Part shown: positions 54,379 through 63,936 of the stretch, piece by piece
Position numbering within the stretch: the first letter of the stretch is position 1
Layout of the letters: each line of letters opens with the position of its first letter
From: Mycobacterium sp. DL440
Lineage (GTDB): Bacteria; Actinomycetota; Actinomycetes; Mycobacteriales; Mycobacteriaceae
Direction of reading: 5' to 3'
Length of the DNA: 64,000 nucleotides
Assembly: GCF_011745145.1 (NCBI RefSeq)
Contig: NZ_CP050191.1
Span: forward strand, 1,633,096 to 1,697,095
Notes under the pieces: generated by a model
Database searches by the model: none
Seen by the model: the letters and a program-made list of their open reading frames with translations, nothing else
Told to the model about the DNA's origin: nothing
Program-made: the position numbers and the translations under genes

Positions 54379-54509
54379 GATGGGCTTTCCTCAGATTCCT
54401 TGTCCCGCACCACTTGCTGCAGGTAGAACCGCCAGCCCAGGAAGCCGACCCAGAGTGTGACGACGATGACGAGCAGAGGCACGCCGTAGAACAACAGATT
54501 GATCATCAT
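54375..54509 (-). CDS. 44-residue single-helix membrane protein, symporter accessory subunit
   Basis: Too short for usual gene calling. It reads MMINLLFYGVPLLVIVVTL, continues WVGFLGWRFYLQQ and ends VVRDKESEESPS: one strong membrane helix with a charged C-terminus. Its first ATG overlaps the symporter stop (ATGA, 54506-54509), and its stop TGA overlaps the dadA ATG (54375-54378), so it is translationally coupled on both sides. Small one-helix proteins encoded just after SSS transporters are known accessory partners, so that is the likely role. Confidence 0.8.
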   Translation of the reverse strand: MMINLLFYGVPLLVIVVTLWVGFLGWRFYLQQVVRDKESEESPS

Positions 54510-55930
54510 GCGGGTTCTCCTTGGGGGACGAGGCAGGGCTGACGCCGTCGCGGATAACGATGAGAGGTAGCGGCGGCGACCACGGCGAAGACCACCAGGT
54601 TGGCCAGTACGCCGGGGATGAGTCCGTCAGCCAGACCGAACGGGGCCTCCAGACCCCACTGCCAGATTCCGGTGACCAGGGCGCCGGCGGCGATTGCCGA
54701 CAGGGCTGCCGGCGTCGAACGGATGCCGAACAGCACCGCGCCGAACAACGGAACGATGATGGTCGGGGCCCACAGTGCGTAGCTGTAGAGCAGAGCGTCG
54801 ACGATCGACGGGACGCTCAGCGCGAAGATGGTGGCCGCGGCGCCGACCACCACACTGGTGGTGCGCTCGATGGTCAGCCTGCGCTTCGGTGCCACCGAGG
54901 AGGCCCGGAGTGGCTGGTACAGATCTTTGGTGAGCACCACCGCGGTGGAGTTGAGATACGAACTGGCGGTGGACATCACGACCGCCAGCAGGGCTGCGAC
55001 GACCAGTCCGAGGATACCGATGGGCATTAGGTTCATCACCACGGTGGGCAGGGCCTCGTCGGTCTTGATGTCGGGGTAGAGGACCAGGGCGACCAGCCCG
55101 ATGGTGGCGGCGGTGAAGTAGAAGCAGAACGAGAAGATCCCGGCCATGGTGTACCCGATCCGGGCGTGGCGGGAGTCGGGTGTGGCGAAGGTGCGTTGGG
55201 CGTACGGCGGCACCAGGGTCTCGCCGAGTAGCAGCGCCACGAACAGGGTGAGGAACTTCATCGCCGTGTAGTCGCCGAGCAGGGTCAGATGCGAGGCGGG
55301 CACCTGGTCGATCAGGGCGGCCGGTCCGCCGACCGCGTGCAGGCCGATGAGCAGCGCCACGGGTAGGAACACGCCGAGGAAGACGAACTGCAGCATGTCG
55401 GTCTGGATCACCGCCCAGGCGCCGCCGAACGAGGAATAGAGCACCACCACGCTCATGCCGATGATCACCGAGGGGACGGTCGGCACGTCCAGCGTGGCGT
55501 TGACCACGGTCCCGATCGCCAGGGCCTGGGCGCCCAGGATGCCTGAGCACAGTGCCAGCGACAGGGCGCCGGTGACCACCCGCGCGGGCTTGCCGTAGTG
55601 CTCGGCCATGACGTCACCCAAGGTGTGCGCGCCGCGATAATTTTTGAGTCTGGGGGCGATGAAGAGTCCGACCAACACCGTCTGCACCCCGAATGCGCAG
55701 AAGGCGAACATGTAGACGTAGCCGTCGCGCATGGTGGCCCCGGCCACCCCGATGGACGCGCCGCCGCCGAGAAATGCGGCGGCGAGGCTGCCGAAGAACA
55801 CCGGCCAAACGATCCGGTTGCCCGCGACGGCGAAGTCGTCGGGATTCTTGACGCGTTTCATGGTCTGCACGCCGATGAGGACCAGCAGAGCGAAATAGCC
55901 GGCCAGCAGCGCCCAGTCGAGAGCGGTCAT
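54506..55930 (-). CDS. Sodium:solute symporter (SSS family)
   Basis: A 474-residue transporter with about 13 helices. The N-terminal DWALLAGYFALLVLIGVQTM, DDFAVAGNRIVWPVFFGSLA and AAFLGGGASIGVAGATMRDG are typical of SSS transporters, as is VMSTASSYLNSTAVVLTKDL in the Na2-site helix. AAGGAG fixes the ATG at 55930. First gene of the operon with the 44-aa subunit and dadA, so its substrate is probably an amino acid (inference). Divergent from the CdaR-type regulator; the intergenic region is 132 bp. Confidence 0.9.
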   Translation of the reverse strand: MTALDWALLAGYFALLVLIGVQTMKRVKNPDDFAVAGNRIVWPVFFGSLAAAFLGGGASIGVAGATMRDGYVYMFAFCAFGVQTVLVGLFIAPRLKNYRGAHTLGDVMAEHYGKPARVVTGALSLALCSGILGAQALAIGTVVNATLDVPTVPSVIIGMSVVVLYSSFGGAWAVIQTDMLQFVFLGVFLPVALLIGLHAVGGPAALIDQVPASHLTLLGDYTAMKFLTLFVALLLGETLVPPYAQRTFATPDSRHARIGYTMAGIFSFCFYFTAATIGLVALVLYPDIKTDEALPTVVMNLMPIGILGLVVAALLAVVMSTASSYLNSTAVVLTKDLYQPLRASSVAPKRRLTIERTTSVVVGAAATIFALSVPSIVDALLYSYALWAPTIIVPLFGAVLFGIRSTPAALSAIAAGALVTGIWQWGLEAPFGLADGLIPGVLANLVVFAVVAAATSHRYPRRRQPCLVPQGEPA

Positions 55931-56062
55931 ATGCACTCCTTGTCGAGGATCACCACATCGTAGGAACGGAACGTGATCGCCGTCACTAGGCATAAGGACT
56001 AGTATCTGCGCCTATTAGCGCTCCAAAATGGGCATCTTGCCTAACGCGATGGAGGTAAGGAA

Positions 56063-57224
56063 ATGCTTGGACAGGCGCTGGCGCAGCAGATTGCCGACGA
56101 GATCACCGAGGTGATCGGGCACAACGTGTTGATCACCGACGCGGCAGGCGTGGTGATGGGAAGCGGCGACGCGTCCCGGGTCGGGCAGTTTCACGAGGCA
56201 TCGGTGGAGGTGATCCGCCGCCGGCGCACCATCGTGCACACCGAGGAGGACGCACGTGAGCTGGTCGGCACGCTGCCCGGCGTCACGGTGCCGCTGACCA
56301 TCGACGACGCAGTGGTCGGGACGGTGGGTCTGTCCGGGTCACCGGGGGAGGTGGAGCAGTTCGGGCTGGTCGTCAAACGCCAGACCGAGATCCTGTTGCA
56401 GGAGGCGGCCAAGATCGGATCCCGCATGACCCGCGAACGCAGCGTCACCGAACTTCTGCGCGAAATCTGCGAATGGCATCACGCCCGGGTGTCCGAGGCC
56501 CAGCTGATCCGCCGCGGCGCTGCACTGGGCTATGACTTGGCCACGCCGCGGCGAATCCTGTTGATCCACTGGGACAACTCGGACGCCGGGCGCGACGAGC
56601 CCGACCCGGTGCGGCTGCTCCGCCACGTCGAGTCGGTGTTCGGGGGCGCGGGCGATCTCGTCGCACCGCTGTCGCAAACCGTGATCGCGGTGGCCACCCC
56701 CCGAAGATGCGGACGGGCCGGGCGGTTTGGCGTTCGCGCGCGGCGCAGAATGCCTCGACGGTGCCCGCAAGCACCGTTTCGATGTCAGCATCGCGATCGG
56801 CTCCGGGGGGTCGGGCATCGCCGAACTCAACATGTCCGCCCGCGACGCCTTCGACGCCATGAAGTTGGGGCCGGTGGCGAACCCAGGGGAGCGGATCCAC
56901 CAGATCGACCAGGTCAGGTTGCAGCAAGCGCTGTCGGTGGTGCCGATCGATTCCCGGACACGTCTCACCGAAGGACTGTTGGGACCCCTGCTGCACGACC
57001 GCGAATGGGCGACGCTGCGCCAGACGTTGATCGCGTGGGGAGACTGTGCGTTCAACACCACCCGGGCGGCCACCCACCTGCATGTGCATCGCAATACGTT
57101 GATCTACCGGCTGGATAAGATCGCTCGGATCATCGGTCGACCGCTCGACGAAACGGGGCTGGCAGTAGCGCTCTACGTCACCTGCGTGATGGACGAGCTG
57201 GGCAGGCATTCGGCCCACCGCTGA
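56063..57224 (+). pseudogene. CdaR/PucR-type transcriptional regulator, frameshifted
   Basis: Two adjacent frames together make a normal ~386-residue CdaR protein. The first (from ATG 56063, GGAGG upstream) gives the sugar-diacid-recognition domain (MLGQALAQQIADEI, VMGSGDASRVGQFHEAS, GRDEPDPVRLLRHVESVF) up to VIAVATP. The rest lies one frame over and ends with the PucR helix-turn-helix (GDCAFNTTRAATHLHVHRNT, LIYRLDKIARII). The switch is at a run of six C (56697-56702) where five would restore GTG GCC ACC CCC GAA GAT. Either a real inactivation, a phase-variable tract or a sequencing error. Divergent from the symporter/dadA operon, so it is probably its regulator. Confidence 0.8.
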
Positions 57225-57230
57225 CACCAC

Positions 57231-58319
57231 TCACTCCTGGACGTCGGGGCCCATGGTCGGGGTGGGGAAGTGCGCGTAGGTGGCGCGGTTGCCGCCTTGG
57301 GCCTTCGACTGGTTCATCGCGGTGTCGGCCAGTGCCACCAGGGCATCGACGATCTGCGGGGTGGGCAGTTCGGTCAGCGGACGCAACTGGCTGCAGGCCG
57401 TGCCGATGCTGGCTGTGAGACGCATGGGCGTGGTGGTGAGGGCCATCCGGATCCGGTCGACCAGCGGTGAGGGATCGTTGGTCTTGAACACGTCGGCGAT
57501 CAGGAATTGGCTGTCGGATACGTGGGCCAGCGGAACCTTGTGGCGCACGGTCTCGCGGATGGCCTGTGCCACCGCGACTCGGGCGTGCAACGTGCTGTGG
57601 CTCCCGTCCATGTCACTGAGCAGCGCCATGTCGTCGATCCCGACCGCCACCACCACCAGGTACTGGTCATCGTGACGGCTGTGCGACCCCAGCATCGTGG
57701 CGGTGTGCATGTCGAATGCCTCGCGGTTGAGCAGACCGGTCAGCGGGTCGATCTCGCTCGGATGCTGGACGCGATCGGGCTCGATCAACTCGACGGCCAT
57801 CCGGCACAGCGCGGAGGTGCCAAGGATCACCAGGACCGCGACCAACGCGCCGGCGATCCCGAGCCAGGCGTCGATCAGCGCCACCCGATAGGCGAGGAAG
57901 CCCACCACGGCACCGGAGGCCAGCCAGGTCAGGTGTAGCACTCGGCGACTGTGCAGGAAGGCGGTGTAGGCCGTGATCAGGCTCAACGCGCTGGATCCCA
58001 TGAGGCCGATGACCGGGTCCACCAGCAGGATGCAGGTCGCCGCGATACAGGCCGTACCGATGCACACGACGATCCAGGACTGGGTGCGGCTGGGCCACTG
58101 CCGCCGCCACCACCACTGCGCCAGGATCAGCCCGCCGATACTTACGCCCACGGCCACGTACTGGAGGCTGCCGTGAGGGCCTTTCGGACTGGTCAACACC
58201 AGCAGCGGGATGAGGCTCAACCCGACGATCGTGGCCCCGATCGTGCGTTGCATCCGGGTGCGCTTGCCCTGCGCAGCGAGCAGTGCCGTACGCGCATAGT
58301 AATTATCGAATGGACTCAA
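57231..58319 (-). CDS. Membrane protein with degenerate GGDEF domain
   Basis: A 362-residue protein with about six N-terminal helices (residues 25-180) and a C-terminal GGDEF-fold domain (about 185-350: EIDPLTGLLNREAFDMHTAT, VVAVGIDDMALLSDMDG). The catalytic GGDEF motif is replaced by SDSQF in LAHVSDSQFLIADV, so cyclic-di-GMP synthesis is unlikely. The start is uncertain: TTG 58319 is the longest; an ATG at 58253 just before the first helix is an alternative. It may sense a signal or bind nucleotide without catalysis (inference). Convergent with the frameshifted regulator gene, 6 nt apart. Confidence 0.82.
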   Translation of the reverse strand: MSPFDNYYARTALLAAQGKRTRMQRTIGATIVGLSLIPLLVLTSPKGPHGSLQYVAVGVSIGGLILAQWWWRRQWPSRTQSWIVVCIGTACIAATCILLVDPVIGLMGSSALSLITAYTAFLHSRRVLHLTWLASGAVVGFLAYRVALIDAWLGIAGALVAVLVILGTSALCRMAVELIEPDRVQHPSEIDPLTGLLNREAFDMHTATMLGSHSRHDDQYLVVVAVGIDDMALLSDMDGSHSTLHARVAVAQAIRETVRHKVPLAHVSDSQFLIADVFKTNDPSPLVDRIRMALTTTPMRLTASIGTACSQLRPLTELPTPQIVDALVALADTAMNQSKAQGGNRATYAHFPTPTMGPDVQE

Positions 58320-58507
58320 CCAGCACCCCGGAGTAATCGACTTCGCCTACACCTTACGTAATCATGGTGGGCAGCGTTTTGCCGCCGGTTTGAGGCGCTG
58401 CCACGGACTTCGTCAATATTTGCTCGCGTACCGCACCTGTTAGCGTGAACCCCAGGTGTGCCGGGAAGTCTGGTCGGCGTTCGATGCACGCTGACCACAG
58501 GAGCCCG

Positions 58508-59800
58508 ATGAGTAATCGCCGCCAACCCGCCAGCCGACGTCTGCTCGCGCGCGGGTCATGGCCGGAGTGGCAGCGGGTCTCCGATCTGCTGCGCACCGAG
58601 ACGGTCGGCGGGGCGTTGCTGCTGGCGGCCGCGGGCGCCGCCCTGGTCTGGGCCAACTCCCCGTGGTCGAGCGGCTACCACCGGCTCTCGGAATTCGTCG
58701 TCGGCCCGCAGTCGCTGCATCTGAACCTGAGCCTGTCGGCCTGGGCCGCCGACGGACTGCTGGCGGTCTTCTTCTTCGTCGTGGGCGTTGAGCTCAAGCG
58801 GGAATTCGTCGCGGGGGATCTGCGTGATCCGGCCCGTGCCGCGCTGCCCATCGCGGCGGCCGTGGGTGGCATGGTGGTGCCTGCGGCGATCTTCGTCGGG
58901 ATCAACTTCTTCTCGGGACATCCGGAGAACATCGGCGGGTGGGCGGTGCCGATCGCCACCGACATCGCTTTCGCGTTGGCGGTTCTGGCCGTGGTCTCCA
59001 CCCACCTGCCTGCGGCGCTGCGCATTTTCCTGCTGACGCTGGCAGTGGTCGACGATCTGCTGGCAATCACGGTGATCGCCATCTTCTTCACCGATGACGT
59101 GGCGCTCGGGCCGTTGGCCGCCGCCCTGATCCCGATCGCGCTGTATGCGTTCGCTGTGCAGCGGGGCGTGCGCCAGTGGTGGATCCTGATGCCGCCGGCC
59201 GTCGTGGCCTGGGCGCTCGTACACGCCAGCGGGGTGCACGCCACCGTGGCCGGGGTGGTGCTCGGGTTCACCGTTCCGGTGCTGGGCCGCCACGCGTCGG
59301 CCAAGCACTTCGAACACCTTGTACGCCCGCTCTCGGCAGGATTTGCCGTGCCGGTGTTCGCGTTCTTCGCTGCGGGGGTGACGGTCGGCGGTTGGTCGGG
59401 CTTCGCCGACGCCCTGTCACACCCGGTGACGATCGGAGTGATCGCCGGCCTGGTGCTCGGCAAGCCCATCGGCGTGCTGGGGACGACGTATCTGTTGGCC
59501 CGCTTCACCCACGCGAGCCTCGACGAGGACCTGGCCTGGCGGGACGTGCTCGGCGTCGCGTTGCTGGCCGGGATCGGTTTCACGGTGTCGCTGCTCATCG
59601 GCGAGCTGGCCTTCGGGCACGCCACCGTCGCCGATGACGACGTGAAGATCGCGGTGGTCACCGGGTCGGTGGTGGCGGGCCTGCTGGCGTCGGTGGTTCT
59701 GGTGTCTCGTAATGCCGCATATCGCCGCATCAACCAGCTGGAAACCGTCGACGCCGACCATGACGGTGTGCCGGATGTCTATCAGCCTCGGCAGGACTGA
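58508..59800 (+). CDS. nhaA: Na+/H+ antiporter NhaA
   Basis: Sodium/proton antiporter of 430 residues with about 12 helices. The TDIAFALAVLAVV segment and the paired aspartates in LAVVDDLLAITVIA (residues 182-183) are the ion-binding signature. The region LAGIGFTVSLLIGELAF is the conserved C-terminal part. The ATG at 58508 (MSNRRQPASRR) was chosen; the upstream in-frame start adds 21 residues without similarity. It runs in the same direction as dxs, 27 nt apart. Confidence 0.93.
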   Translation: MSNRRQPASRRLLARGSWPEWQRVSDLLRTETVGGALLLAAAGAALVWANSPWSSGYHRLSEFVVGPQSLHLNLSLSAWAADGLLAVFFFVVGVELKREFVAGDLRDPARAALPIAAAVGGMVVPAAIFVGINFFSGHPENIGGWAVPIATDIAFALAVLAVVSTHLPAALRIFLLTLAVVDDLLAITVIAIFFTDDVALGPLAAALIPIALYAFAVQRGVRQWWILMPPAVVAWALVHASGVHATVAGVVLGFTVPVLGRHASAKHFEHLVRPLSAGFAVPVFAFFAAGVTVGGWSGFADALSHPVTIGVIAGLVLGKPIGVLGTTYLLARFTHASLDEDLAWRDVLGVALLAGIGFTVSLLIGELAFGHATVADDDVKIAVVTGSVVAGLLASVVLVSRNAAYRRINQLETVDADHDGVPDVYQPRQD

Positions 59801-59827
59801 CCTCGGGTGCGTGCGTACACTGGCGGA

Positions 59828-61741
59828 ATGCTTGAACAGGTCCGCGGTCCCGCTGATCTGCAGCACCTGTCACAGTCTCAGTTGACTGATTTGGCACAGG
59901 AAATCCGTCAGTTCCTGATCCACAAGGTCGCTGCAACCGGCGGACATCTTGGCCCCAATCTGGGTGTCGTCGAACTCACCTTGGCGCTGCATCGCGTGTT
60001 CGATTCGCCGCACGATCCGATCGTCTTCGACACCGGGCATCAGTCCTATGTCCACAAGATGCTGACCGGGCGTGCACAGGATTTCGACACCCTGCGGATG
60101 AAGGACGGTCTGTCGGGTTATCCGTCGCGCAGCGAGAGCGAGCATGACTGGGTGGAATCCAGCCACGCCAGCACGGCGCTGTCCTATGCCGACGGTCTGG
60201 CCAAGGCCTTCGAGTTGACCGGTCACCGGAACCGCCATGTGGTGGCGGTCGTCGGTGACGGCGCTCTCACCGGTGGCATGTGCTGGGAGGCGCTGAACAA
60301 CATCGCCACGGGTGGTCGCCCGGTGGTCATCGTCGTCAACGACAACGGCCGCAGCTACGCGCCCACCATCGGCGGGTTCGCCGACCACCTCGCCGGCCTG
60401 CGGCTGCAGCCGGCTTATGAACGACTCCTGGAAGAGGGCCGCAAGGCCGTCCGCGGGCTGCCCGTCGTCGGCGAGTTCTGCTATCAGTGCATGCACAGCA
60501 TCAAGGCCGGCATCAAGGATGCGGTCGCCCCGCAGGTGATGTTCACCGATCTGGGGATCAAGTACGTCGGTCCGATCGACGGCCATGACGAGCACGCCGT
60601 GGAGAATGCGCTGCGCCACGCCCGTGGCTTCAAGGCCCCGGTGATCGTGCACGTGGTGACCCGCAAGGGGATGGGCTACGCGCACGCTGAGAACGACGAA
60701 GCCGAGCTGATGCATCAATGCGGTGTCATCGATCCGGAGACGGGGCTGCCGACGAAGACCTCGGGTCCCGGTTGGACTTCGGTGTTCTCCGACGAACTGA
60801 TCAAGATCGGCGCCAAACGACGTGATGTCGTGGCGATCACCGCGGCCATGCCCGGCTCCACGGGGCTGAGCGCTTTCCGGGATCGGTTCCCCGACAGGTT
60901 CTTTGACGTCGGCATCGCTGAGCAGCATGCGATGACCTCGGCGGCCGGGCTGGCCATGGGTGGCCTGCACCCGGTGGTCGCGATCTACTCCACGTTCCTC
61001 AACCGGGCGTTCGACCAGCTGATGATGGACGTCGCGCTGCACAAGTTGCCGGTCACGCTGGTGCTGGACCGGGCGGGTGTCACCGGCCCGGACGGGGCCA
61101 GCCACAACGGGGTCTGGGATCTGTCGGTCCTGGGTGTCGTCCCGGGCATCCGGGTCGCCGCCCCCCGTGACGGGGCGCGACTGCGCGAGGAACTCGGCGA
61201 GGCGCTGGCGGTCAACGACGGTCCGACGGCGCTCCGGTTCCCCAGAGGGGATGTGGGTGAAGACATTCCGGCGCTTCGGCGGCGCGGCGGTATCGATGTT
61301 CTGGCCGTCCCGGCCGAGGGGTTGACCGACGACGTGCTGTTGGTCGCGGTGGGCTCGTTCGCGTCGATGGCATTGGCGGTCGCCGAGCGACTGCGCAATC
61401 AGGGCATCGGTGTGACGGTGGTGGATCCACGCTGGGTGCTACCGGTTCCCGAAGCCCTCGGTGAGCTGGCCCGCGGGCACAAGCTGGTGGTCACTGTCGA
61501 GGACAACGGTGTGCACGGCGGCATCGGCTCATCGGTGTCGGCGGCGCTGCGCCATGCCGAGATCGACGTGCCATGCCGGGATCTCGGAGTGCCGCAGGTG
61601 TTCCAGGACCATGCCTCACGTGCCGAGGTGCTCGCCGCGGTCGGTCTGACCGACCAGCACATCGCCCGCCAGATCACCGGGTGGATCGCCGCGATCGGTG
61701 CGCCGGTGGGCGAGCGGGAAGTCAGCCACCAGGTCGACTAG
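59828..61741 (+). CDS. dxs: 1-deoxy-D-xylulose-5-phosphate synthase Dxs
   Basis: First enzyme of the MEP isoprenoid pathway: condenses pyruvate with glyceraldehyde-3-phosphate. Thiamine-diphosphate enzyme of 637 residues with [13 protein letters not shown], the ThDP motif [16 protein letters not shown] (143-158), the catalytic-loop region [15 protein letters not shown] in the pyrimidine domain, and the C-terminal transketolase domain. Length matches M. tuberculosis Rv2682c. The ATG at 59828 fits the family start; an in-frame start at 59807 was rejected. The next gene starts 16 nt downstream. Confidence 0.96.
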   Translation: MLEQVRGPADLQHLSQSQLTDLAQEIRQFLIHKVAATGGHLGPNLGVVELTLALHRVFDSPHDPIVFDTGHQSYVHKMLTGRAQDFDTLRMKDGLSGYPSRSESEHDWVESSHASTALSYADGLAKAFELTGHRNRHVVAVVGDGALTGGMCWEALNNIATGGRPVVIVVNDNGRSYAPTIGGFADHLAGLRLQPAYERLLEEGRKAVRGLPVVGEFCYQCMHSIKAGIKDAVAPQVMFTDLGIKYVGPIDGHDEHAVENALRHARGFKAPVIVHVVTRKGMGYAHAENDEAELMHQCGVIDPETGLPTKTSGPGWTSVFSDELIKIGAKRRDVVAITAAMPGSTGLSAFRDRFPDRFFDVGIAEQHAMTSAAGLAMGGLHPVVAIYSTFLNRAFDQLMMDVALHKLPVTLVLDRAGVTGPDGASHNGVWDLSVLGVVPGIRVAAPRDGARLREELGEALAVNDGPTALRFPRGDVGEDIPALRRRGGIDVLAVPAEGLTDDVLLVAVGSFASMALAVAERLRNQGIGVTVVDPRWVLPVPEALGELARGHKLVVTVEDNGVHGGIGSSVSAALRHAEIDVPCRDLGVPQVFQDHASRAEVLAAVGLTDQHIARQITGWIAAIGAPVGEREVSHQVD

Positions 61742-61757
61742 CTCCTAGGCTGCGGAC

Positions 61758-62657
61758 ATGGACGCCGAACTGCAGAACTGGAAGGACGCCGGGCAGTTCT
61801 TCGACTACCTGGGCTTCGACATCTTCTACCGGGTCGAGGGAAGTGGACCGAATCTCCTTCTCATCCATGGGTATCCGTTCAACTCGTGGGACTGGTCGCT
61901 GATCTGGCCCACGTTGACGGAACGGTTCACCGTCATCGCGCCGGACATGATCGGGATGGGGTTCTCCGACAAGCCGGTCGCCTACGGGTACACGGTGCCC
62001 GACCACGCCGACATGCACGAGGCGCTGCTGGACCACCTCGGCGTCGGCAATACCCACATTCTGGCTCACGACCTGGGTGATTCGGTCGGCCAGGAACTGC
62101 TGGCCCGGCACGAGTTCGGCGACCGGTCCTACGGGGCACTGGACATCGAGTCCATCACCTGGCTCAACGGCGGGCTGTTCAACGAGGCCTACACGCCTCG
62201 GCTGCTTCAGAAGGCGATGTCGCGAACCCCGTTGGGGGACATCATGAGTCCGCTGCAGGGCAGCCGGTTCTCGCGCCGGATCGTGGAGCCCACCATCAGG
62301 GAAATGTTCGGGGTGAACACGAAGCCGTCGCAGGATCTGATGGAGAAGTTCCACCAGATCCTTGAGTACAACGACGGTAAGCGGGTCATCCACAAAGTCG
62401 GCCGGTTCGTCAACGACCGCTACACGTACCGCAATCGGTGGGTGCGGGCCATGCGGACGACCGATGTGTCGATGCGGCTGATCGACGGGCCGTCGGACCC
62501 GAACTCGGGGCGGCACATGGCCAAGCGCTACCTCGAGGTCATTCCCGACCCCGACGTGGTGATGCTCGCCGATGACATCGCGCACTGGCCGCAGATCGAG
62601 GATCCGCAGGGAGTCCTGACGCATTTCCTGGCCCACATCGACCGGGTGGGCGGATGA
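61758..62657 (+). CDS. Alpha/beta hydrolase, MEST/epoxide-hydrolase-like
   Basis: A 299-residue hydrolase with the early strand NLLLIHGYPFNSWDW, an Asp nucleophile in LAHDLGDSVGQEL (as in epoxide hydrolases and haloalkane dehalogenases), a cap domain, and late His in DDIAHWPQIEDP. The HDLGD elbow is characteristic of the MEST-like subgroup. It begins 16 nt after dxs and may be co-transcribed. Substrate unknown; no link to isoprenoid metabolism is evident. Confidence 0.85.
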   Translation: MDAELQNWKDAGQFFDYLGFDIFYRVEGSGPNLLLIHGYPFNSWDWSLIWPTLTERFTVIAPDMIGMGFSDKPVAYGYTVPDHADMHEALLDHLGVGNTHILAHDLGDSVGQELLARHEFGDRSYGALDIESITWLNGGLFNEAYTPRLLQKAMSRTPLGDIMSPLQGSRFSRRIVEPTIREMFGVNTKPSQDLMEKFHQILEYNDGKRVIHKVGRFVNDRYTYRNRWVRAMRTTDVSMRLIDGPSDPNSGRHMAKRYLEVIPDPDVVMLADDIAHWPQIEDPQGVLTHFLAHIDRVGG

Positions 62658-62669
62658 ATCGTCGGAGGT

Positions 62670-63935
62670 TTAGTCGGTACTGAGTGCGACGGTCAGCACC
62701 GGTACCGTCAGTTCCCGTTGCCATAGTCGGACGTTGGCCTTGACGAGAAATTCCTCCACGGCGGTGGCCACATCGCCGACCGGATGCCAGTCCCAGCAGA
62801 GTCGGCGCACCACTTCCGGGGTGATGAGGTTCTCGGCGGGCACCGAGACCCGCTGCGACAGTTCGGCCAGACCGGCCCGGGCGGCTTCGAGGCGGGCCGC
62901 GGCTTCCGGTTTGCGCCGGGCCCACCGCGCCGCCGGGGGCGGGCCGTTCTGGGCCTCGTTGGCCTCGGGCAGGTCGGTGTTGTCCCGGGCCCGGGCCAGC
63001 GCGTCCAGCCAGACCTTCGCGCTCTTGCGCTGTTTGGAGCCGCCGAAGACCGGTAGTGCGATCAGTTCGTCGACCGTCTTGGGGTCGGTCGTGGCGGCGT
63101 TGATGATCGCGGCGTCGGGCAGGATCCGTCCGGGCGCGATGTCGCGGCCGCGGGCGATGGTGTCGCGGGTGGTCCACAACTCGCGGACGGCCGACAGTGC
63201 TTGCGGGTTGCGCACCTTGTGGATACCGGAGGTGCGCCGCCAGCGGTCACGACGGGTAGGTTGTGCGACATAGGTGCGCAGGAACTCGAATTCCTGTGCC
63301 GCCCAATCGGTTTTACCCTGCTCTTCGAGTACAGCGGCGATCGCGTCGCGCAGTTCCACCAGCACCTCGACGTCCAGGGCGGCGTAGTTGAGCCATTCTG
63401 GTGGCAGCGGACGCTTGGACCAGTCGGCTGCGCCGTGGCCCTTCATCAACTGCAGGCCGAGCAACCGCTGCACCATCGCGGCCAGGTTGACCCGTTCGAA
63501 ACCGGCCAGCCGGCCGGCCAATTCGGTGTCGTACAGCTTGCCGGGGCGCAGGCCGATCTCGGCAAGGCACGGCAGGTCCTGGTCGGCGGCGTGCAACACC
63601 CATTCGTCCTGGGACAGGGCATCGGCCACTGGCGCCATGGCGTCGATGGGCGAGCCGCCGTGATTGACCGGGTCGATCAGTGCAGTGCCGGAGCCGGAGC
63701 GGCGGATCTGCACCAGGTACGCGCGGTTGGAGTAGCGGAAGCCCGATGCGCGTTCCGCATCGATCGCGAACGGACCGCTGCCTTTCGCCAGAGATGTTGC
63801 TGCAGATGATATTTCACCGGCGGTGATGCAGACCTCGGGCACCCCGTCGGCGGGGGAGAGCAGCGGGGTCGATTCGGCCTCTTCGGGCTCGGCAGCGTCT
63901 GGGTCTTCAGAGACTTGAGGGTCCTCGTCCATCAT
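62670..63935 (-). CDS. Ribonuclease D-like 3'-5' exonuclease with HRDC domain (Rv2681-like)
   Basis: A 421-residue DEDD-family exonuclease. The catalytic acids sit in FAIDAERASGFRY (DxE), LHAADQDLPCLAEIG, and LNYAALDVEVLVELRD (Tyr-type motif III). An HRDC domain follows (about 215-300: LSAVRELWTTRDTIARGRDI, PKTVDELIALPVFGG). The N-terminal 30 residues are acidic and probably disordered. Two successive ATGs (63935 and 63932) are possible starts. Convergent with the hydrolase gene, 12 nt apart. Role presumably RNA maturation. Confidence 0.92.
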   Translation of the reverse strand: MMDEDPQVSEDPDAAEPEEAESTPLLSPADGVPEVCITAGEISSAATSLAKGSGPFAIDAERASGFRYSNRAYLVQIRRSGSGTALIDPVNHGGSPIDAMAPVADALSQDEWVLHAADQDLPCLAEIGLRPGKLYDTELAGRLAGFERVNLAAMVQRLLGLQLMKGHGAADWSKRPLPPEWLNYAALDVEVLVELRDAIAAVLEEQGKTDWAAQEFEFLRTYVAQPTRRDRWRRTSGIHKVRNPQALSAVRELWTTRDTIARGRDIAPGRILPDAAIINAATTDPKTVDELIALPVFGGSKQRKSAKVWLDALARARDNTDLPEANEAQNGPPPAARWARRKPEAAARLEAARAGLAELSQRVSVPAENLITPEVVRRLCWDWHPVGDVATAVEEFLVKANVRLWQRELTVPVLTVALSTD

Positions 63936-63936
63936 C

